From positions 60,488,631 through 60,552,630 of the forward strand of contig CM064426.1 in NCBI GenBank assembly GCA_032690845.1: a DNA stretch of 64,000 nt. Direction: 5' to 3'. A model generated the notes under the pieces. It saw nothing but the letters and a program-made list of their open reading frames with translations, was not told the origin of the DNA and ran no database searches. This document shows, piece after piece, positions 10,778 through 23,600 of the stretch. Source of the DNA: Eleusine coracana subsp. coracana. Its lineage: Eukaryota; Streptophyta; Magnoliopsida; Poales; Poaceae. A program made the translations under genes and the position numbers. Within the stretch, counting starts at the first letter, position 1, and the number at the start of each line of letters is the position of its first letter.

Positions 10778-13700
10778 TATGACAGCCAGGTGTCTCATTT
10801 CTACTTAACAAACATGAAGAGGATAAATCATGAATATTATAGCATGAAATGATAGAGCCTAATTTATTTAAATTAATCCCAGGCAATTAAAGACCCTGCA
10901 ACCAAGATATTGAAGTAACTTAAAGCATTTCAATATAACTTATGCCAAATAAATTCATAATTAGATTTGTAATAATAAAATAGAATTTTACGAATTTAAT
11001 GAGCATTTTACCAAATGTGGAAATACCCCAATTAATTAATTAAAACATAGAAACCTTTCATAATGGGGAATTAATTCTAAAATAATTATAAATCTTCTGA
11101 TCATTTGGGCCCCATCGGAGCACCAGGAATAACCTATGTGCAAAATTCCAATTTATTTGGAGGCCCCTAGCTATTTTATTTCAAATTAATTGGAGACAGG
11201 GACCTAGATGTAAGAAATCAAATGAAATATGGGCTGCAGTGCAAAAATTCCTTTCTTCTTTCTTCCATTGGCGCACGCCTCCTTCTCCCCCCGATGTCGC
11301 CTCTCCCGGCCACACGCCAGCCCTCTGCACACCATCGCTGCCTCGAAACTCCACGTGCAACAGTGCACGGCGTTGTCCCGTCCCATCTACCCCCTCTTTT
11401 CCCTGTTCTCCCGCCATGGACACCACCCCATCTTCATTTTTCGCCGCCTTTCCCACCCTGCCATGGTAGAGCTGCAGGAACTCGCCCAACCCCTCGCACC
11501 TGGCCGCTCCCATCACCTCATCTGCACAGATCGATGCGCTGACTTAGCGTGAACCCAAGCCACCCCACCCCGGAACCCCTCGGCCATAACCCGCCTCCCT
11601 ACTCTCTCTTTCTTCTTCCCCAACCACCATTCCACCACAACCGAGAACTACGAAAAACCATCGGCCACTGCTTCCCCACACGAGCAAAACCCCCAACACG
11701 CACGCCTCACCCTTCTACACCATCCCATGCCCCTACTTGGCCAAATCCTCTTGCACATTGGTTGAATCAAAGAGAAATCAGAGGCGACCACCTCCGGTGA
11801 CCTCCTCCGCCACGGGCCAAAATTCCCTGCCCCTGGTACGTTCTGTCCCCTCTTTCCTCTTTGTTCATGAGCGCAACTCACTACTCCACACTCCTAAACA
11901 TCTCTCCCTTGCTTCCCAGCGTGAGGTCGACGACATTCCCTGGCTGTTCTCCCGCTGCTTCGCCGATCCGAGCCACCTCGCCTACGAACCACCACTTGCG
12001 GCTTTCCTCGATGCAGCTCGACTCGATGCCGGTCTTCGCGTCGCCACCACGGAACTCCAGGTGAAGACGGCTCCCGGTTTCGTGCCCTGTACCGTTCCCA
12101 CGACGCCGCCGAACTTCCTCTCCCGCCACCTCTTGTCGCCGACCACCTCCCGGTGAGCCATCGTCCTCACGAACTCCACCAAACCGTTTGTCTCGGTATG
12201 CGCATCGAATCCCTGCTCTCGCGGCAAGCTTTCATTGCGCGTAAACGCCGGAGGCGAGCTTTGACCGCGCTCTGGCAAAGTCCCGGCGCTGCTGACCCCG
12301 TTCTAACTGGTGCCTACTGGCAGCCGATGTGTCGCTCACATGGCATCGACGTGTCGCCTACATGGCATTCCCTAAAACCAGAAATGCCAGGAAAAGCCAG
12401 AAAATGCTTAAAACTTCCAAAACTCATAGTAAATCGAATATAGATCCAACGAGGTCCAAACAAATTTTGTTAGGTTCATTTTGAAGTGCTCTATTTTAGC
12501 AAAATGATAAATCATGGTCTCTGTACATTTATTTTTCTTAATTCATTTAATTTTCAAAACACTAAATAACTCACCAAAAATTCTAGGAACAAAATTAAAT
12601 CCTGATGTTTGGTATGCTTAGTAAACAGAAGATTATCTACCACCACAAAATTTGGCTTGGAAAAATATGAATTATTTTAGGCTCAGGAATTTATTTAGTG
12701 TGTTTGCTTAGATTAATTCTAGTAATTAAATTATAAATATTTTTCCCATGCCACTTGACATAAAAATCTCTCATATAAGCCTCTGTTCACAGTAAATCAC
12801 ACATGTCCAGAAACATAAATTTACTATACTAATTAATTTAATTGCTCATATCACTCATTTACTCTATTTAATTGCATAAGGAATATATATACTTAAAATC
12901 TTAAATAACAACTCCACTTCTCTGAAGCATATGGCTTCGAGAACATAATAATAATTTTGTTAACAATAAAACACTAATGTGCTTACATGCATCATACCAT
13001 TGCATTAATCTGTGATCCGACAATGCCGTTAACTCAATTCCATCATATAGGTAACGACCACCAGGAGCAAGAGGAGAATTATCAGAAGGATATTGACCCT
13101 CAAGAGCAAGAAGTTGTAGTTGCTAGCACAAACATTGATCCAGGCAAGCCTCAGTTTGCATTCCCCTTATATTAAGTTTTGCTAGTTTATAATATTACTA
13201 GTATCTATGATGATTGTTGCATTAGGTCATAGGAGTTGATTGAAACCCACTTTGCATGATACCCAAATGACCTATCCTACTATCTTAGAACCTTGGTAGT
13301 ATCAATACTGTGTTGCTATGCTTAGTAATTATTAGTCTCGATAGATATTATTACTAAGGAAAGACTTGACCACGGGAATGGAACTTAATAATAGAAGTTT
13401 ACTTTTGATATTATGGCTGGGCAGGGATTATGCATGTATAGGTTTGCAGCAACACATGGGTGTTGACTATGGTAGCCCTGCCTTGCCCACCCTAGGACCC
13501 GTCCGTGGTCGGCCCCTTGATCAAGTATTAAACAGTACCGAATGCATGCTAGTTTATGGGCACTAGTAAACCGATGTAGCATTAAAGGTCACTCGCATTG
13601 AGGACGGTTAAGGTGCGTTGGTCATTGACCCTCCTGCTACTGGAGTAGGCGGTTCATAACATGAAGTACTGTTGGTAGAACGGCATGCCCACTCGATGTC

Positions 13701-13839
13701 ACCACACCTGGTCTGAGGTGTAAGTGCTTTTCTTGTGAAAGGTTGCCATATACGACCTTAATTGGTGCATATGTGTCATGTATCTCGGGTTTCTCAGCTG
13801 GTGTAAATCAATTGCAATTGCTGTCCCTCGCAGTAATGA
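10778..13839 (+). repeat. Chromovirus 3' LTR, first part
   Basis: It aligns with the 5' LTR from 540 onward and retains about 500 bases (13,185-13,690) that the 5' LTR lost. It is interrupted at 13,840-13,844 by the Athila-like element and resumes at 23,601. The uninterrupted site can be read in the 5' LTR at about 3,078, where GAGTACCACTTG is continuous. Confidence 0.85.
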
Positions 13840-13844
13840 GTACC
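13840..13844. repeat. Target-site duplication GTACC, left copy (Athila-like copy 1)
   Basis: GTACC at 13,840-13,844 is repeated at 23,596-23,600. The sister chromovirus LTR has one copy of the site, which confirms the insertion. Confidence 0.95.
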
Positions 13845-15090
13845 TGTTGGTCATTACTACGCACCCACTTATATACCGCAAGAGGATGGTGTACAGTTGT
13901 AACACTTTTTTCATTAGAGTATTCCAAGGTATTATCGAACCACTGAGACCTTAGGGATAATTAAACAAAGTTAACATTAAAAGATCTAATCAAGGCTACT
14001 ATCAAGTTCAGGTTGTATGAAGGGGAGACTGACCAGCACAAAGGTGCGCCAGATAGCAATTCTATCGTTGTGCCGATCGGCACAGGGTTGAGCCGATCGG
14101 CACTGTTTACCCTACTCAACTAGCCAATAGTGTTGCACAGGTTTAGTGTTGTCACCGCTAAACCACACTACCGGCATCATCAAGCAACCATAATCAATAC
14201 AATGTCTGAATACTATCCTAATCACCATGATTAAGATAATATCAACTTACTTAGCCTAGAACTAAGCAATGAGAATAAGCACATGCATGATTATAGAATC
14301 AAGATAGACAAATCACCAAAACCATCATCAATATATTCAATCATCCTTGAGATACATAGAGTAAGATTCATCACCGTCGAGATGGCCTACCTTGATGGAT
14401 CAACTCTTACACCAATGGTTCTTGAAACTCAACTAGAGATCTATTCTAATGGGGCAAGCCCCGATGGCTCTAACTCACAAATCTGTTGTCCCTCTGTTGC
14501 CTCCTCCTCGGGGTACTGATCGCGGCTAGGGGTTACAAGTGTATATAGGGGTTCTACTCATGAAGGACTCGGTTTCTAGCAAATAAGTCGGTTGCGCCGA
14601 TCGGCGCAAGCCCTGTTCTCTCTAGTTTCTGCTCCAAATCGGTTCCTCTGTCTTCCACAGCTGCCATGTGGGCCTTTTCCTTCGAGATAAAGTCTTGTAC
14701 CGCACGTCGAGATCTTGAAGTTCCATAAATCTTCTAAGCAAATATCTTCAAGTGTCTTGCGCAGATAAACTTCCATAAACATCAGATAAACTTCCATCGA
14801 AATGGGCCTCGGTCACTTCCGTGGGCCAAAATACCCTTGCATCGATCGGCTCATGGGCTATCGCCGATTGGTGCACTGGGCTTCTTCAGTGCTTTTTGTC
14901 GGTTCTGGACTTCTGTCTTGTCCAGCATCACTTTAATAGCCAATTTTACCTGTTTCTGCAATAAAGCTCCAATACAACGCATATACAAATATATAGGTAA
15001 TATCATAGGTAAATGGCCTAAATTAGTATCAATTATACTCCAATTGGGGTGATATTCACATATAAATGGGGCACTTAGGAAGTGCTAACA
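13845..15090 (-). repeat. 3' LTR of Athila-like copy 1
   Basis: It runs TGTTGG to CTAACA. It is about 300 bases shorter than its partner because the stretch equivalent to about 22,305-22,597 is missing at about 14,110. It has one 18-bp perfect palindrome, TTGCGCCGATCGGCGCAA, at 14,592-14,609, where the partner LTR has two units. A TATA-like GTATATAGG near 14,541 lies just below the palindrome. Confidence 0.88.
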
Positions 15091-15108
15091 GTTCCCCCAC
15101 ACTTAAAC
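15091..15108 (-). other. Polypurine tract of Athila-like copy 1
   Basis: On the minus strand the sequence AAGTGTGGGGGAAC directly precedes the 3' LTR. The third copy has the same tract beside its LTR near 62,842-62,858. Confidence 0.75.
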
Positions 15109-16708
15109 CTTTGCTCGTCCTAAGTAAAGTAAAAGAGAGAAAAATCAAAGAACATACTCTTCTTATCATGAAAGATATCTTAAATCAGCAAATGTTGAGC
15201 ATTGTTCTATTGTAGTGTATTTCATATTGGTATTCAGCAAAATAATTCAAATATGGACATAAAGCTCAAAGTTTCTCCCCAAAGCAAAAGATCATGTCCA
15301 ACTCACAAATTATAACTTTTCCACACATGTAAATCACTTAAAAGATTGTTGTGAACATAAAGAATCTATCTTCCAAATAATCCAAGGCAATAACTCATCT
15401 TTTAAATCACTCAACCTATATACTACATCATAATGATCAAATAATATTAATGTAAGGCTTATATGAGTAGCTAGGTGAGATAATTCAAGGATTGCAAACA
15501 TAAATTAACAATATATTGTAAAGCTAGGAGATTATTCTTTATTGGAATTACAAAAACTTAACAAGATGGCCAAAGAAAATTTAGGAAAGGACTCACACTT
15601 TGGATATGTGGACATGTGCATCAAAAATTTGATCTTGAAAGAAAAAGGAACTCCCATTATCAGATTGCACATGGTTGGAATGATTCATGGCTATATTAGA
15701 ATAAATTTCGAGAATAATCATGTCATATACCCCCCCCCCACACACACACACACACTTAAAATTTTGCTAGTCCCTTAGCAATCAGCAGAGCATTTTTTTT
15801 ATACTCTCTGCTTCGTCGATCGGTTCAAAACGGCGCTGATCGGCTCTCAACCTGAATTTATCAGCTTTTGTTGGTATTTGATTCATCTGGCTTCAAAATT
15901 TATTCAAAGTTCAAATATAGCCAGAAACATAGGATGTGGTCAAGGAATGATACTCAACAAGACTTTGTTTTTAAAATAGAATACTCAACAGAATTGGAGA
16001 TTTGCATGAGTAATTCAAGGCTAAAAAGATACACAAGGATTTGGCCATCCTAGTAAAGTTCATACCAAAAAGAATTAAATCCTAACCAAACTCAACCATC
16101 AATTTAATGTTTATCTTCATATCAAAGGTTCATGAGTATTGCTCAAAATATGGCATTGGTAGGTGAGGATCTTGGAAACAATAAATTCCAAAGTTCACAA
16201 TATGAAAATTTATTTATAAAAAGATTGGTACTAAGTTAACATCACGAATTGGACAATGCAAATGAAGCACATGGGTATTCAGAATTGCTCCACATAAGAA
16301 ATATTTGCTGAATAATCATTAAGTGTAAGTTCGAAATTTTATTCAATGCTCAACATTATTTGATCTTCATCAACACTTTTCAAGAAAGAATAAGTAATTC
16401 AATTCTTCTAAAAGAGCATAACCGCCACCATTATATTAAGATCGAAGTCGAATACATGGTGATGATTTTTGCACACACTTGCATTAAAATAAAATTTCTA
16501 CTAATGCACATGCATGAAAGTAAAACTACTATTAACACACCTGCATGAAAATAAAACTACTACTAACACACCTGCATGAAAATAAACACACCCGATACAT
16601 GGTTTCCCAACCCGCTCACACACACATAAGCAAATAAAGAAAACGATTGCAAAAGATAAAAGAAAACACAAACCGGGAAACCGATACATATGCCCAATCC
16701 TAGGCACT
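15109..16708 (-). other. Noncoding 3' region of Athila-like copy 1
   Basis: AT-rich sequence with a second C-rich/CA-repeat tract at about 15,729-15,756 (purine-rich on the element strand). Three nearly identical units lie at about 16,500-16,580 (ATGCATGAAAATAAAACTAC type). The third copy shows the same region from 62,859 to 64,000. No gene is supported. Confidence 0.6.
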
Positions 16709-18290
16709 CTAATCAAGGGGAGGTGGAGATGGTGGCTGATCAAAGCCATAGCACCGCACCTTGAGTCGCTCGAACTCCTCCACCGTCGCGTCGTGGTTGT
16801 TCCTCCATTGGGACGTGGCGTCCTCCACATGCTCGATGTGGTGCATATTGTTGTCGAGGTACCCCTGCATAGGCACGAAGAAGTCTGCACCGGGCACCAG
16901 AGGCACCACAGGAACCCGTCCTTGGTACCTATAGTCAACGCCTATGCTGAAGTAGGGTGCGCCAACCGGCGCGCCGCCTGCACCGACCGGTGTAGTGGGC
17001 TATGAACCGCCCGCTGCGTCGCTCCACCCTATCTAGTACAACTGAGGTTCTTGGCGTGACCCCCCATGAGTTCCACTCACTGTCGGCTGCTATAGATGTC
17101 GCCGGTTGTCGAATCCGCCCACGGCGGTCCCTAAGAACTCGGCCCCCCTCCAAGAGACCTTCCTCAAGCCAATTTCCTCCCTCTAGCTTGCGAGGGAGAA
17201 AAACTCCTAGCTCCGCACACGGGAGCCCAATGTCGGTCCCACCGACATGGAAGCTGGTGCGAACACTTCCCGTGACAATGTTGCCATGAGTCATATTCTC
17301 GCCGATCTCTGACGTGAGCTCCCACTTGTCTTTGCGTCCTCCCGGTCCGTCGTCGCTGCAGACGTGGGCTGCCAGGCATTGAAGATAGCCCCCAAAGGCC
17401 AACTTCTTGTTCTTCTTGCCCCTCTTCTCGAACCAACCCCACACCATCACCGACATAGGGTTGCAGTGAGACGAGCTCACGATGGCGTTGAATAGCCACC
17501 GCAAGTCCGCATCGGTGACGTTGCTAGAGTCAACCTCGTCGCATGTGCCCGCCGCCAACCACCGATGGAAGATTTGAATGGTCGGGTTACAGATGTTGCC
17601 GCGCTTCATCTCTTCGATGAACGAGAGCCGCCTCCAAAAGGAGTCCAACTTCCCACGTCCCAAAATGCCGGACACATTGGCATTCGCATCGAAGCCGAAG
17701 GCTTGAGTCGCCGCCTCCATGGTCACCATGGAGCTAATGTCATGGACGCGGAAGTTGATGGCCTCATTGCCGTAGTCGTCGGGGCCGAGCCTCATTGTAG
17801 AGGCAACCTCGGTGATGATGTCGATGTTGAAGTCCACCCAGCTGAGGTTATCTAGCATCCTCCTTATGTCCTCCGACATGCCGATCGTGGTGAGGAAGGT
17901 CTCGTCCATGTCGAAGTTGGTGATGAACCTTCCCCTCACCGCGAGGTAGTGCTGCTATTCCTCCGCGCTCAGGAGGGTGAAGCCCTCCTCCACCGTGCAC
18001 GGCACGAATGCCGGCGATGGTGGTGATCTGGGAACCCCACGGCTTCCCGCCGTTTGGATCCTCGTAGCACGCCCTGTCGGAAGGGGTGCACCGGAGACGG
18101 AGTGGCGGGCGCGGATCTCATATATTGCCGCTGCCGAGCCGGTGGATGCACCACCCATCAACATGTCATCACGAGCACCGGAGCCCCCCCTAGCCAAGGA
18201 GTCATCGCTCTATTCGCCGCTGCTGCTGGAACTGCTTCCCTGGCACAGCCTCTTGCCTAACTTGCCGACAAATGAGCGGAGACGATCCAT
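16709..18290 (-). pseudogene. Athila ORF-1-like gene of copy 1, broken
   Basis: The ATG at 18,290 starts MDRLRSFVGKLGKRL, and the equivalent stop is at 16,709-16,711. The body (residues about 110-330) has the pattern RGRFITNFDMDETFLTTIGM ... MLDNLSWVDFNIDI ... QAFGFDANANV, which resembles the ORF-1 family of Athila retrotransposons. The end is predicted coiled coil and Pro-rich (PPSPPPLD). Stops near 18,200 and 17,957 and a frameshift near 17,060 break it; a short in-frame loss (HLPM of copy 2) lies after VDFN. No membrane segment is visible, so I do not call it an envelope. The long undamaged middle (17,939-16,935) and the shared ORF in copy 2 suggest past selection. Confidence 0.65.
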
Positions 18291-19555
18291 CTGCGAGGAA
18301 TGCAGAACGTGTGCGAGATTGCGGGTAGTGGGGAAGGTGGAGAGATTACCGGGATGGTGTGCCGAACTGGGGGCGCCTGGCCTCCCTTTTGTAGTGTGGG
18401 AAACTTCCAGGAGAAGGACCCGCCCAAAATTTCCAAAATTTGGGGTTGCGCCAATCGGCGCGGTCACTGCGCCGATCGGCACATTTCAAATTTTGAATTC
18501 TCTGACCGCTATGGTTCCTGATTCTCCTCCCTTTTGTTGTTTCCATCCTTTTCATCTTTTCCTGGTACACCATGTTGGCTGGCAGGGGAACAACATGAAA
18601 TCCCGTTGTCTTGATTGACTGTGCCGATCGGCTCTGGCCAGCGCTGATCGACGCGCCGTCTCTTTTTCAGCTTTTGTTCAATTTCATGTCTCCTCTGCAC
18701 TGGAAACCTGGATAGAAATCATACCTGTTCCTAAGAATCAATGCCTGCCAAATATGTCGCCAATTTGGGCACAACATGGGTACCAGCGCCAATCGGCGCA
18801 AGTTTCTTGCACCTCGTCTTCTGGTCTGTCTTTGATCCTGATGCCTCGTGTTCATTTCTTTCACCTAATATCCACTCTTCCCAATGTTCCTGTAGCATTA
18901 GCGCACGAAGTGGGGCCCATCTAGTGATAGCGCCGATCGGCGCAACGTCTCGCGCCGATCGGCGCGGTGTCTACTTTTGCTCCTGGCTCCTCGCTTCTTC
19001 GCTAGATGTCGCTCTTCATCTTGAAACTAGCTCTATTTCTGAAAATTGATGTGCTGGTTGGCTTTTAACTCCTCTTCCATTCTGGGTGTCGTCAGCCTTC
19101 TGTCTTGACATGTTATCAATGCGCCGATCGGCGCATGAGTGCGCCGAACGGCGCGAGCTCTATTCCTTCCTGTTTTTGGTCTTTTTCTTTTATTCCTATG
19201 TTGTTAGTCTACAATATATATACACATAGTTTTGCACAAATAAATAGACAACACAGGAGCACACAAGAATTAAGCACACACTTTTTCTAATTCTTTTATT
19301 CGGGAGATTGTTTTTATTACAAGAAAGCAAATTAAAAACACCGGGTTGCCCTCCCGACTAGCATTAATTAACTAAATGAGACGGGTTGCCCTTCTGCAAG
19401 CACTAAACAAGTTATAAATCTCCTGACAATTGGGTTGCCTCCCAGGAGCGCTCTAGTTATTTAGAGGTCAAAGAGCTTGACCTCCCCACGAGCAATCAAT
19501 CCTTAGTCTCGTAGTGCAGGGTGTAAGACCGCGACACTACAAGGTTCACTTATCT
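18291..19555 (-). repeat. Spacer with clustered palindromes, Athila-like copy 1
   Basis: This is the noncoding region between protease and ORF-1-like gene. It holds at least eight copies or variants of GCGCCGATCGGCGC: near 18,445-18,482, 18,621-18,655, 18,786-18,800, 18,930-18,943, 18,952-18,965, 19,120-19,135 and 19,140-19,155. They often come in pairs 6-12 bases apart. Outside them the sequence is unremarkable. The equivalent spacer of copy 2 (31,494-32,862) has the same positions with different point changes. Confidence 0.8.
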
Positions 19556-21912
19556 TCATAGCTCATATACCTCGGACGACCTATCCTTACATCCCCTCCA
19601 ATCACTCTCGATGCCACGTTGTCTCGGTGTTTTGTACCTCTTCACTTCATCAATAGCACGACACTCTTCTCCCCTTGGGCGAAATTTGAAAGAGTAGGGA
19701 GTTCCACTTATATTGAAGCTTATCTCACCACTCCCAACATCAATACTTGCCTTTGCTGTCCTCAAGAAGGGTCTGCCTAAGATCAATGGGGTTCTCGTCT
19801 TCTTATCCATATCAAGCATAATAAAATAAACAGGGACGATGTAATTTCCAATTTGAACAGGCAAATCCTCAGCAATTCCATCACAACAATTCCATCAGGA
19901 AAGCGTACAGATTGATCGGCTAACTCCAAATACATACCCGTAGGCTCCAATTCAGGAAAATTGAGACTTGTGAATATATGACGGGGCATAACACTTACAC
20001 TTGCTCCAAGATCGCACAAGCATCTATCAAATATCCTTGTTCCTATTATGCATTTGATGCTTGGTGATCCAGGGTCAGGTTTCTTCTCAAGTGCAACATC
20101 ATTGATCACGTTCCTTAGTGACCTTCACAACCTCTTCAGAAGCTAGAGACTTCTTGTTTTGCATCATGTCCTTAATGTACTTGGCATAGGTAGGTACTTG
20201 AATAGCATCAACAAAAGGGACATTGATGTAAAGCTTCTTCATAACATCGACGAACCTTGCAAATTGTTCGTCGTGTTGCCGCACTCTCTCTATCTTTGTC
20301 AGCAGTTGAGTATCCAAGAATGTGGTAGGACCATGCTCCTCTGTTTCCATACCCATTTTCAGTCCAGAGAGGTCAATCTCTTCCTCGTGCCGATCGGCAC
20401 AATGAGTGAGCCGATCAGTGCTAACAGTACCATCACGCCGATCGGAGCCAGTGGTGAGCCTATCGGCACGAGTCTTCCTTGCTCCCGCAGAGTGCTCTAG
20501 ATCTTCTGTTTGCTTTCCTGACCGTGTAGCTATTGCCTTTAACTGCTCTGCAGACATTGTATTACCAGGAATAACCCCTTTGTTGCCTTGAATGGCCTGT
20601 GATAACTGTCCCATCTGTTGCTCCATAATCTTGGTATGTTTCAAAATCTGCTCATTAGAGCTCCCAATTTCTATCACCTTGTCATTAATCCCTTCTAGAA
20701 CACGATCAACATCCTTGAATTTAGCTTGATTGCCCTTGTTGACCTTTTCTTGAGCTTGAAAGAACTCATGAAATTGGAGACGAAGTGGAATAGAGTTTTG
20801 CATGGACGAACTAGGAGAGAAAGAACTCCTTTGTTGCTGATATTGGGGTTTCCATCCACTATTCTTTATATATTCTAGCATCTTCATCTCTTCAGGGCAA
20901 TCTTTCTACACATGGCCAAATTCTCCACACTCATCACAAGTGGAGCGTAATTCAGCTAGCCTGAGTGACTCTTCCTTAGGGATATGAGAATTATTGTCCA
21001 ACCTTCTTTGAATAGCCTCAAGGCGATCCATAACCAAGTCTTCATGAGTCCTCTAAATCATGCTCTTTGCTGCTCCTTTAGAAGGTTGTAGGTTCCTTGA
21101 ACTTCTCTCACTATCCCATGATTGATTTTCAACTAGCAATTTGATCAATTCCTTAGCTTGAGTGGGAGTCTTTGACATGAATGAACCCGCAGCTAAAGCA
21201 TCTAAGTGTTGATGGGAGGGGATATTCAATCCCACGTATCTCTCAACAGTTTCACCAACTGTAATACCATGATGAGGGCATGCATCCATATATTCATTGT
21301 ATCTTTCCCATGCTTCTCCAATGCTCTCATCAATATTCTGCGTAAATCCAAGAATCTTATTCTTCAAAGCTTGAGTCTTACCAGGAGGGAAGTATTTGGC
21401 TAAGAATGCAACTGCTAAGGTTTCCCATGTAGTCTTTACTGTGTTTTCCAAGCTATTGTACCATTGCTTAGGGCATTCAACTAGAGAGAAGGGGAACAGC
21501 CGCACACATGCTTGATCGCCGATCAATCCTGCTACTTTGAATGTACTACAAACTTCAAGGAAGCACTACAGATGCTGATTAGGATCTTCTAAACCTGTGA
21601 ATGGTTGTTGTGCCACTAATCTGATGTACCTCTCTAGTTGACATGGAGCATGATCTTGAGCTTCTTGGAAATCTGTCTTGACAACCTTATCCAATTGAGG
21701 CTTGAAACTATTAACCAACGGTGCGCCAGACAACAATTCGCTCCTGCTTCTGGATATGCAATTGTGAATAATACTCGAGGGCTGGCACTGACTAGTTCTC
21801 CAGCTAAATCTCCAAGTGACTTGCTCCTCTTTTCCACAATTCTCTTCTTACGTAAGAGCTTTTCTGGATCATCGGTGTAATTAGAGGGTTTGTTTGACTT
21901 AGGACCGTCCAT
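19556..21912 (-). pseudogene. gag-protease of Athila-like copy 1, broken
   Basis: The start is the ATG at 21,912 (MDGPKSNKPSN). The gag domain includes FSLVECPKQWYNSLENTVK and the YMDACPHHGI segment. A zinc knuckle CDECGEFGHV(stop)KDC lies near 20,925. Protease is at 20,109-19,556 with CLCDLGASVSVMP, where Asp is catalytic, and RTPLILGRPFLRT. Damage: a replaced patch at 21,721-21,739, TAG at 21,566-21,568, TAG at 21,053-21,055, TAG at 20,906-20,908, an 8-base loss near 20,112 and a small duplication near 19,880. The first and third TAG are shared with copy 2. Palindromes at 20,389-20,470 are translated as part of gag. No RT follows. Confidence 0.85.
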
Positions 21913-22013
21913 ACTTGTTAATTTCACTTAACAGCATATATGTACTAAAAAGGCAAGTAAAGCACAATGACTAAACACTAATACATGAAACAATGTTTAA
22001 AAACCTGCTATGG

Positions 22014-22031
22014 TCCTCGGCAACGGCGCCA
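22014..22031 (-). other. Primer-binding site, tRNA-Asp type, copy 1
   Basis: On the minus strand it reads TGGCGCCGTTGCCGAGGA, about 12 bases inside the 5' LTR. One base differs from the plus-strand copy. This sequence is typical of Athila-like plant Ty3 elements. Confidence 0.85.
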
Positions 22032-22043
22032 GAAAAATATGCT

Positions 22044-23595
22044 AGTTGGTCGTTACTACGCACTCACTTATATACCGCAAGAGGACATTGTACAGTTGTA
22101 GCACTTTTTCCCTTAGAGTATTCCAAGGTATTATCGAACCACTAAGACCTTAGGTATAATTAAACAAAGTTAACAGTAAAAGATCTAATCAAGGCTACTG
22201 TCAAGTTCAGGTTGTATGAAGGGGAGACTGGCCAGTGCAAAGCTGTGCCAGACAACAATTCTGTCGTTGCGCCGATGGGCACAGGGTTGAGCCGATCGGC
22301 ACTGTTGCGGATCTAAGTTGTTGAGCCGATCGGCGCAGGTGTTGATCCGATCGATACACCAGCGAAGTTGAACTAGAGTGCAAGTCAAAGCCAAAGCAAA
22401 AGCCAAAGCTAAAACTATTCGGTGAGTAGCCAGATATCTACTATTGAGATCGTAACCAGATAGTCTAATTAAACAGCATCATAATAGATAATTACATGGA
22501 TCAATGAAAACCTATAATGAATAAGACCACCCTGCTTTCCGAGCGGCTCCCAATTTATCGCTGCCGAGAGGAAACCCTTAATCACGCGAGTATCTTACCC
22601 TACTCAACTAGCCAATAGTGCTGCGCAGGTTTAGTGTTGTCACCGCTAAACCACACTACCGGTATCATCAAGCAACCATAATTAATACAATGTGTGAATA
22701 CTATCCTAATCACCACGATTAAGATAATATCAACATACTTAGCCTAGAACTAAGCAATGAGAATAAGCACATGCATGATTATAGAATCAAGATAGATAAA
22801 TCACCAAAACCATCATCAACATATTCAATCATCCTTGAGATACATAGAGTAAGCTTCATCACCGTCGAGATGGCCTACCTTGATGGATCAACTCTTACAC
22901 CAATGGCTCTTGAAACTTAACTAGAGATCTATTCTAACGGGGCAAGCCCCGGTGGCTCTAACTCACGAATCTGTTGTCCCTCTGTTGCCTCCTCCCCCCG
23001 GGGTCTCATCGCGGCTAGGGGTTACAAGTATATATAGGGGTTCTACTCATGAAGGACTCGGTTTCTAGCAAATAAGTTAGTTGCGCCGATCGGCGTAGGA
23101 TTGCGCCGATCGGCGCAAGCCGTGTTCTCTCTGGTTTCTGCTCCGAGTCGGTTCCTCTATCTTCCACAGTTGCCATGTAGGCCGTTTCCTTTGAGATAAA
23201 GTCTTGTACCGCACGTCGAGATCTTGAAGTTCCATAACTTCTAAGCAAATATATTCAAGTGTCTTGCATAGATAAACTTCCATAAACATCAGATAAACTT
23301 CCATCAGAATAGGCCTTGGTCACTTCTGTGGGCCAAAATACCCTTGCGTCGATCGGCTCATGAGCTGCACCGATTGGCACATTGGGCTTCTTTAGTGCTT
23401 TTCGTCGGTTCTGACTCCTATCTTGTCTAGCATCACTTTAATAGCCAATTTTACCTGTTTCTGCAATAAAGCTCCAAAACAATGCATATACAAATATATA
23501 GGTAATATCATAGGTAAATGGCCTAAATTAGTATCAATTATACTCTAATTGGGGTGATATTCACATATAAAAGGGGCACTTGCGAAGTGCCAACA
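22044..23595 (-). repeat. 5' LTR of Athila-like copy 1
   Basis: This is the fuller LTR of copy 1, ending GTGCCAACA at 23,595. It carries two adjacent palindrome units at 23,081-23,118; the partner LTR has one. It also carries further units at 22,267-22,355 and 23,346-23,385. A TATA-like GTATATATAGG lies near 23,028. Confidence 0.88.
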
Positions 23596-23600
23596 GTACC
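23596..23600. repeat. Target-site duplication GTACC, right copy (Athila-like copy 1)
   Basis: Identical to 13,840-13,844; the chromovirus LTR resumes directly after it. Confidence 0.95.

Larger units (their letters stand above)
13845..23595 (-). mobile_element. Athila-like Ty3 element without pol, copy 1
   Basis: The element is 9,751 bases, minus strand, with LTRs 22,044-23,595 (5') and 13,845-15,090 (3'), a tRNA-Asp-type primer-binding site, gag-protease and a downstream Athila ORF-1-like gene. Nothing resembling RT, RNase H or integrase lies between protease and ORF-1-like gene. The plus-strand copy at 27,478 has the same layout, so the absence predates both insertions. It must have been mobilised by enzymes of a relative, as is known for other non-autonomous grass LTR elements. 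The repeated palindrome GCCGATCGGC occurs throughout. Assignment to the Athila/Tat side of Ty3 rests on the primer site, the CDLGASVSVMP protease motif and the ORF-1-like gene. Confidence 0.88.

Noticed and set aside
16935..17939. Treating the 334-codon minus-strand ORF as an independent host gene
   Set aside because: It is the middle of the ORF-1-like gene of Athila-like copy 1, with a near-identical counterpart at 33,180-34,100.
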